A DNA stretch of 34,673 bases. It comes from Candidatus Sacchlamyda saccharinae (GTDB taxonomy: Bacteria; Chlamydiota; Chlamydiia; Chlamydiales; Rhabdochlamydiaceae). The notes below the pieces were generated by a model, which searched no databases, was not told the origin of the DNA, and was given only the letters and a program-made list of their open reading frames with translations. The stretch lies in contig JAUHQI010000002.1 of the NCBI GenBank assembly GCA_030408505.1, positions 1 to 34,673 on the forward strand. The letters run 5' to 3'. Position numbers and translations under genes: made by a program. Below are positions 32,808 through 34,673 of this stretch, piece after piece. Position 1 is the first letter of the stretch, and each line of letters begins with the position of its first letter.

Positions 32808-32996
32808 TAGATGAATAGACATGCCGGGTTCCACGCGCTTACGCCACGTCCCAAGCGACCCCCTTGCACCTCACCTCAGCAAAGCCCTCCCACAATAAAT
32901 AGTTCTGCGAAGGACAAGGAGATGGGGCCCGCCCTAAGACTGGAAGCCAGAGTGAGAATTCTGCTTGCTTGAGCAGCAGACATATCTATTCATCTA
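32808..32996 (-). ncRNA. Candidate 189-nt structured noncoding RNA
   Basis: This lies in a 323-bp gap without ORFs. The ends pair over 16 bp (TAGATGAATAGACATG at 32808-32823 with 32981-32996). The single change is a G-U wobble if the minus strand is the RNA and an A-C mismatch if the plus strand is. Inside on the minus strand are a TCUGCU/AGCAGA hairpin, a CUGG/CCAG hairpin, and a 9-bp pairing AUCUCCUUG with CAAGGGGGU that also needs G-U pairs. Size and the long closing stem resemble 6S RNA, but no 6S, RNase P, SRP or tmRNA signature is confirmed. No clear terminator is seen. Confidence 0.45.
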
Positions 32997-33019
32997 ACTA
33001 ATCCCTAAACACCAATATA

Positions 33020-33235
33020 TTAATTCTGATTTTGGGCGAGGTAAGCCATGCGGGCGGTACGGAGACCTTCGAGGACACCCTCTTCGTATCGGAAATAGGG
33101 ATGGTTCTCAAGCTGCGGGAAGTCATTGGGCTGCATCACGTCGTCTCGGGTAATGTTGGGAATAATCTTCTCCGCCATTTTAAATACCCGCTCTTCTTGC
33201 TGAACGACCAGCTCATCAAACAATTCTTCAAACAT
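33020..33235 (-). CDS. Hypothetical 71-residue acidic protein downstream of tadA
   Basis: ATG 33235 has GGAGG 8 nt upstream, so the longer frame to 33298 is rejected. The protein is helical and acidic (MFEELFDELVVQQEERVFKMAEKI), with a short central segment DDVMQPNDFPQLENHPYFRYEEG and a helical end. No family is recognised. It overlaps the tadA end by 8 nt, so it is cotranslated. It may be a small chlamydial conserved protein. Confidence 0.7.
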   Translation of the reverse strand: MFEELFDELVVQQEERVFKMAEKIIPNITRDDVMQPNDFPQLENHPYFRYEEGVLEGLRTARMAYLAQNQN

Positions 33236-33692
33236 TTTGCTTCCTCCTCTCTCGAAAAAACTCCTGCATGAGACCCTTAGCTTCTTCTTCGCAAACACCC
33301 CCTAGCACCTCCACCTGGTGAATGGGATGGGCCTTAGAAAGGACATCAAAGACCGTGCCATTGGCCCCATGGCGCAGGTCCGGCGCGCCATAAACTAGGC
33401 GCTTGATCCGAAAAAGAGCCATGGCCCCTGCGCACATGGCACAGGGCTCCAATGTGCAGTAGAGTGTCGTATCGCTTAGTCGCCAGTTACCAATTTTTTT
33501 CGCCCCTTCTTGCAAACAAAGTAGCTCCGCATGCGCTGATGCATCTTTTTTTTGTTCCACAAGATTGTGCCCGCGTGCAATAATTTCACCTGCAGAAACA
33601 AGCACACAACCGACGGGAACCTCCTCTATAACAAAAGCTTTTTTTGCTTCGAGAAGGGCCTCTCGCATAAAAATTTCATCATCTACATGCAC
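33228..33692 (-). CDS. tadA: tRNA-specific adenosine(34) deaminase
   Basis: 154 residues. Zinc and proton-shuttle residues: H-A-E in SAHAELLCLQ, and P-C-x-x-C in LEPCAMCAGAM. MREALLEAKKA near the N-terminus is the family start helix. TadA converts A34 to inosine in tRNA-Arg. The start is GTG 33692, kept because the N-terminal helix lies just downstream; ATG 33668 would trim it. It is divergent from rpsO. Confidence 0.93.
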   Translation of the reverse strand: MHVDDEIFMREALLEAKKAFVIEEVPVGCVLVSAGEIIARGHNLVEQKKDASAHAELLCLQEGAKKIGNWRLSDTTLYCTLEPCAMCAGAMALFRIKRLVYGAPDLRHGANGTVFDVLSKAHPIHQVEVLGGVCEEEAKGLMQEFFRERRKQNV

Positions 33693-33854
33693 TATTTTTG
33701 TCTCTTGTCTATAATTGAAAAGCTATGCTATCATGAAGTTTTGCACTTGGCAAGATGTAAGCAGATTTCAAAATGTCATTGAAATGAAAACTGAAAGTGT
33801 TTACAATAAAGTTTACTTGCACAATTGATTTTAGTATCCAAAGGAGATCTTTAA

Positions 33855-34124
33855 ATGTCACTCGATAAAGGCACGAAAGAAGAAATTACCAAGAAGTATC
33901 AGCTGCACGAGAAGGATACGGGTTCCGCAGACGTTCAAATTGCAATTTTAACTGAGCGAATTGCAGAGCTTACAGAACATTTGAAACTCGCACCTAAAGA
34001 TCATGGCTCACGCCTTGCTCTTCTTAAGCTTGTTGGACAGCGCCGTAAACTTTTAGATTATCTTAATTCAACGGACACAAAGCGTTATCAAAACTTGATT
34101 GTACGACTTAACCTTCGTAAATAA
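33855..34124 (+). CDS. rpsO: 30S ribosomal protein S15
   Basis: 89 residues, the exact family length. [36 protein letters not shown], and the rRNA-binding part [22 protein letters not shown], are canonical. AAAGGAGA stands 6-8 nt before ATG 33855. S15 organises the central domain of 16S rRNA and often represses its own mRNA. The order rpsO-pnp is the same as in many bacteria. A TATAAT stands at 33710-33715 with no good -35 box. Confidence 0.96.
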   Translation: MSLDKGTKEEITKKYQLHEKDTGSADVQIAILTERIAELTEHLKLAPKDHGSRLALLKLVGQRRKLLDYLNSTDTKRYQNLIVRLNLRK

Positions 34125-34146
34125 ACACAATCTTAACGCCCTCTTT

Positions 34147-34180
34147 AAAAAGGCAAGCCTTTGGCTTGCCTTTTGTTTTG
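34147..34180 (+). terminator. Intrinsic terminator after rpsO
   Basis: 12-bp stem AAAAGGCAAGCC (34148-34159), loop TTT, GGCTTGCCTTTT (34163-34174), then GTTTTG. It lies 22 bp after the rpsO stop and separates rpsO from the pnp promoter. Confidence 0.9.
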
Positions 34181-34206
34181 CCCCTAATTTTTTTTCCTGT
34201 TATAAT
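34178..34206 (+). promoter_or_regulatory. Sigma70-type promoter of the pnp leader
   Basis: TTGCCC (34178-34183), exactly 17 nt, TATAAT (34201-34206). The expected start near 34213 falls in the perfect palindrome CCAAACGTTTGG (34210-34221), a possible operator or 5' hairpin. The leader before pnp would be about 258 nt. Confidence 0.75.
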
Positions 34207-34245
34207 TCACCAAACGTTTGGCGAGATATATACACATCGCGATTC

Positions 34246-34344
34246 ATGAATTGGGAATTTCACAAGGAGGCTCACAAATTTTTTGACTATGACGAGTTGC
34301 AGTGTTCATGGACACGGAACGAGGAGAAGGTAAAAAATTTGTGA
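34246..34344 (+). CDS. Candidate leader mini-ORF 1 upstream of pnp
   Basis: ATG 34246 to TGA 34344 encodes 32 residues (begins MNWEFHKEAHKFF, ends SWTRNEEKVKNL). It resembles mini-ORF 2: both begin M-(N/D)-W-(E/D)-x-(H/Y)-K and end (S/N)-W-T...K-(V/I)-K-N-L, with changed codons and conserved residues. This suggests real translation. No ribosome site precedes the ATG. Confidence 0.4.
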   Translation: MNWEFHKEAHKFFDYDELQCSWTRNEEKVKNL

Positions 34345-34345
34345 G
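34271..34345 (+). repeat. 14-bp inverted repeat in the pnp leader
   Basis: CTCACAAATTTTTT (34271-34284) and its exact reverse complement (34332-34345), separated by 47 nt. The RNA could form a long stem spanning most of mini-ORF 1. In E. coli an RNase III-cut leader stem lets PNPase control its own mRNA; a similar role here is inferred. Confidence 0.7.
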
Positions 34346-34372
34346 GAAACCGACGCCGTGAAAAACCGATTC

Positions 34373-34474
34373 ATGGACTGGGATGTGTATAAGATGCCCA
34401 GTTCTTTAGATCAATCCCTTGATCTGCGGAATTGGACAATTTATCCGCTGGCGAAAATCAAAGGAAATTTATGA
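34373..34474 (+). CDS. Candidate leader mini-ORF 2, overlapping the pnp start
   Basis: ATG 34373 to TGA 34474 encodes 33 residues (begins MDWDVYKMP, ends [14 protein letters not shown]). The stop overlaps the pnp ATG by 4 nt (ATGA), as in translationally coupled genes, and the pnp ribosome site (AAAGGA) lies inside it. CGATTCATG-A/G-A-T/C-TGGGA is repeated at both mini-ORF starts. No ribosome site is seen for it. Confidence 0.45.
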   Translation: MDWDVYKMPSSLDQSLDLRNWTIYPLAKIKGNL

Positions 34475-34673
34475 ATAAAGAATCTATGAGCGTATCAATC
34501 GGCGGAAGGGAAATCTCCTTCGAGACCGGTAAGATCGCAAGACAAGCCAACGGCTCAGTTATTCTGCGCTCTGGCGACACAATGCTCCTAGGTACGGCCT
34601 GTGCCTCGGATACCCCCCTTCAAGACGTCGATTTTCTCCCCTTGAGGGTCGATTATCAGGAAAAATTTTCCTC
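34471..34673 (+). CDS. pnp: Polyribonucleotide nucleotidyltransferase, 3' partial
   Basis: 67 N-terminal residues are present; the gene runs off the right edge. The sequence ([37 protein letters not shown], then [15 protein letters not shown]) is the first RNase PH-like domain of PNPase, which degrades RNA 3'-5' with phosphate. AAAGGA precedes ATG 34471 at 7 nt. rpsO upstream confirms the classical order. Control may involve the long leader with its stem and mini-ORFs. Confidence 0.93.
   Translation, partial: MNKESMSVSIGGREISFETGKIARQANGSVILRSGDTMLLGTACASDTPLQDVDFLPLRVDYQEKFS

Noticed and set aside
32808..32996. MITE reading of the rpmE-upstream element
   Set aside because: Ends are inverted but flanks (ATATCC and ACTAAT) show no target duplication, and the mismatches favour an RNA helix.
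34099..34245. ORF continuing upstream of mini-ORF 1 through the rpsO terminator
   Set aside because: It crosses the rpsO end, terminator and promoter; only the part from ATG 34246 is credible.

Overview
The window comes from a chromosome of the order Chlamydiales, most likely an environmental or Simkania-like family rather than Chlamydia itself. Two things point there. First, the minus-strand block rpmE-prfA-prmC-ffh-rpsP-trmD-rplS-rnhB-(yicC)-gmk-(small ORF)-metG, followed by recD, matches from memory the conserved order of the Chlamydia chromosome. Second, the left half carries several outer-membrane barrel genes, including three tandem Cys-containing proteins of the Legionella/Simkania MOMP-like type. 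No rRNA, phage, CRISPR array or intact transposase gene was seen.

Layout. 1-5.2 kb: the 3' part of a collagen-like (Gly-X-Thr) surface protein, an exported repeat protein with an FN3-like end, a SprT-like zinc protease gene, a barrel protein, a Gly/Arg/Tyr-rich lipoprotein and a small membrane protein. 5.2-14.3 kb: a DoxX-like membrane protein, a PAP2 phosphatase with an altered motif, a small barrel protein, an M19 dipeptidase, a cupin, three MOMP-like genes, a START/AHSA1-like protein, a MATE transporter and a serine beta-lactamase-family gene that looks frameshifted. 14.3-15.3 kb: tRNA-Asn with terminators, a second small barrel protein and a 160-bp palindromic MITE-like element with a TTAG target duplication.

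15.2-20.7 kb is the most interesting part: a tight five-gene minus-strand operon (KAS III, SDR/epimerase, metallo-beta-lactamase-fold hydrolase, adenylate-forming enzyme, Aur1-like PAP2 phosphotransferase) behind a TetR gene. Identical 13-bp palindromes lie before both the TetR gene and the KAS III gene. The gene set resembles the OleA/OleD/OleC head-to-head acyl condensation pathway with different ligase and hydrolase families, so a dedicated unusual lipid is a reasonable guess.

20.7-33.7 kb: sixA-like phosphatase and recD2 on the plus strand, meeting the long minus-strand translation and nucleotide operon that starts at rpmE. Upstream of rpmE is a 189-bp structured element, a candidate noncoding RNA of 6S-like size on the minus strand, then tadA with a small partner gene. 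33.8-34.7 kb: rpsO, its terminator, a strong promoter, and a long pnp leader containing two related mini-ORFs and a 14-bp inverted repeat; pnp runs off the right edge.
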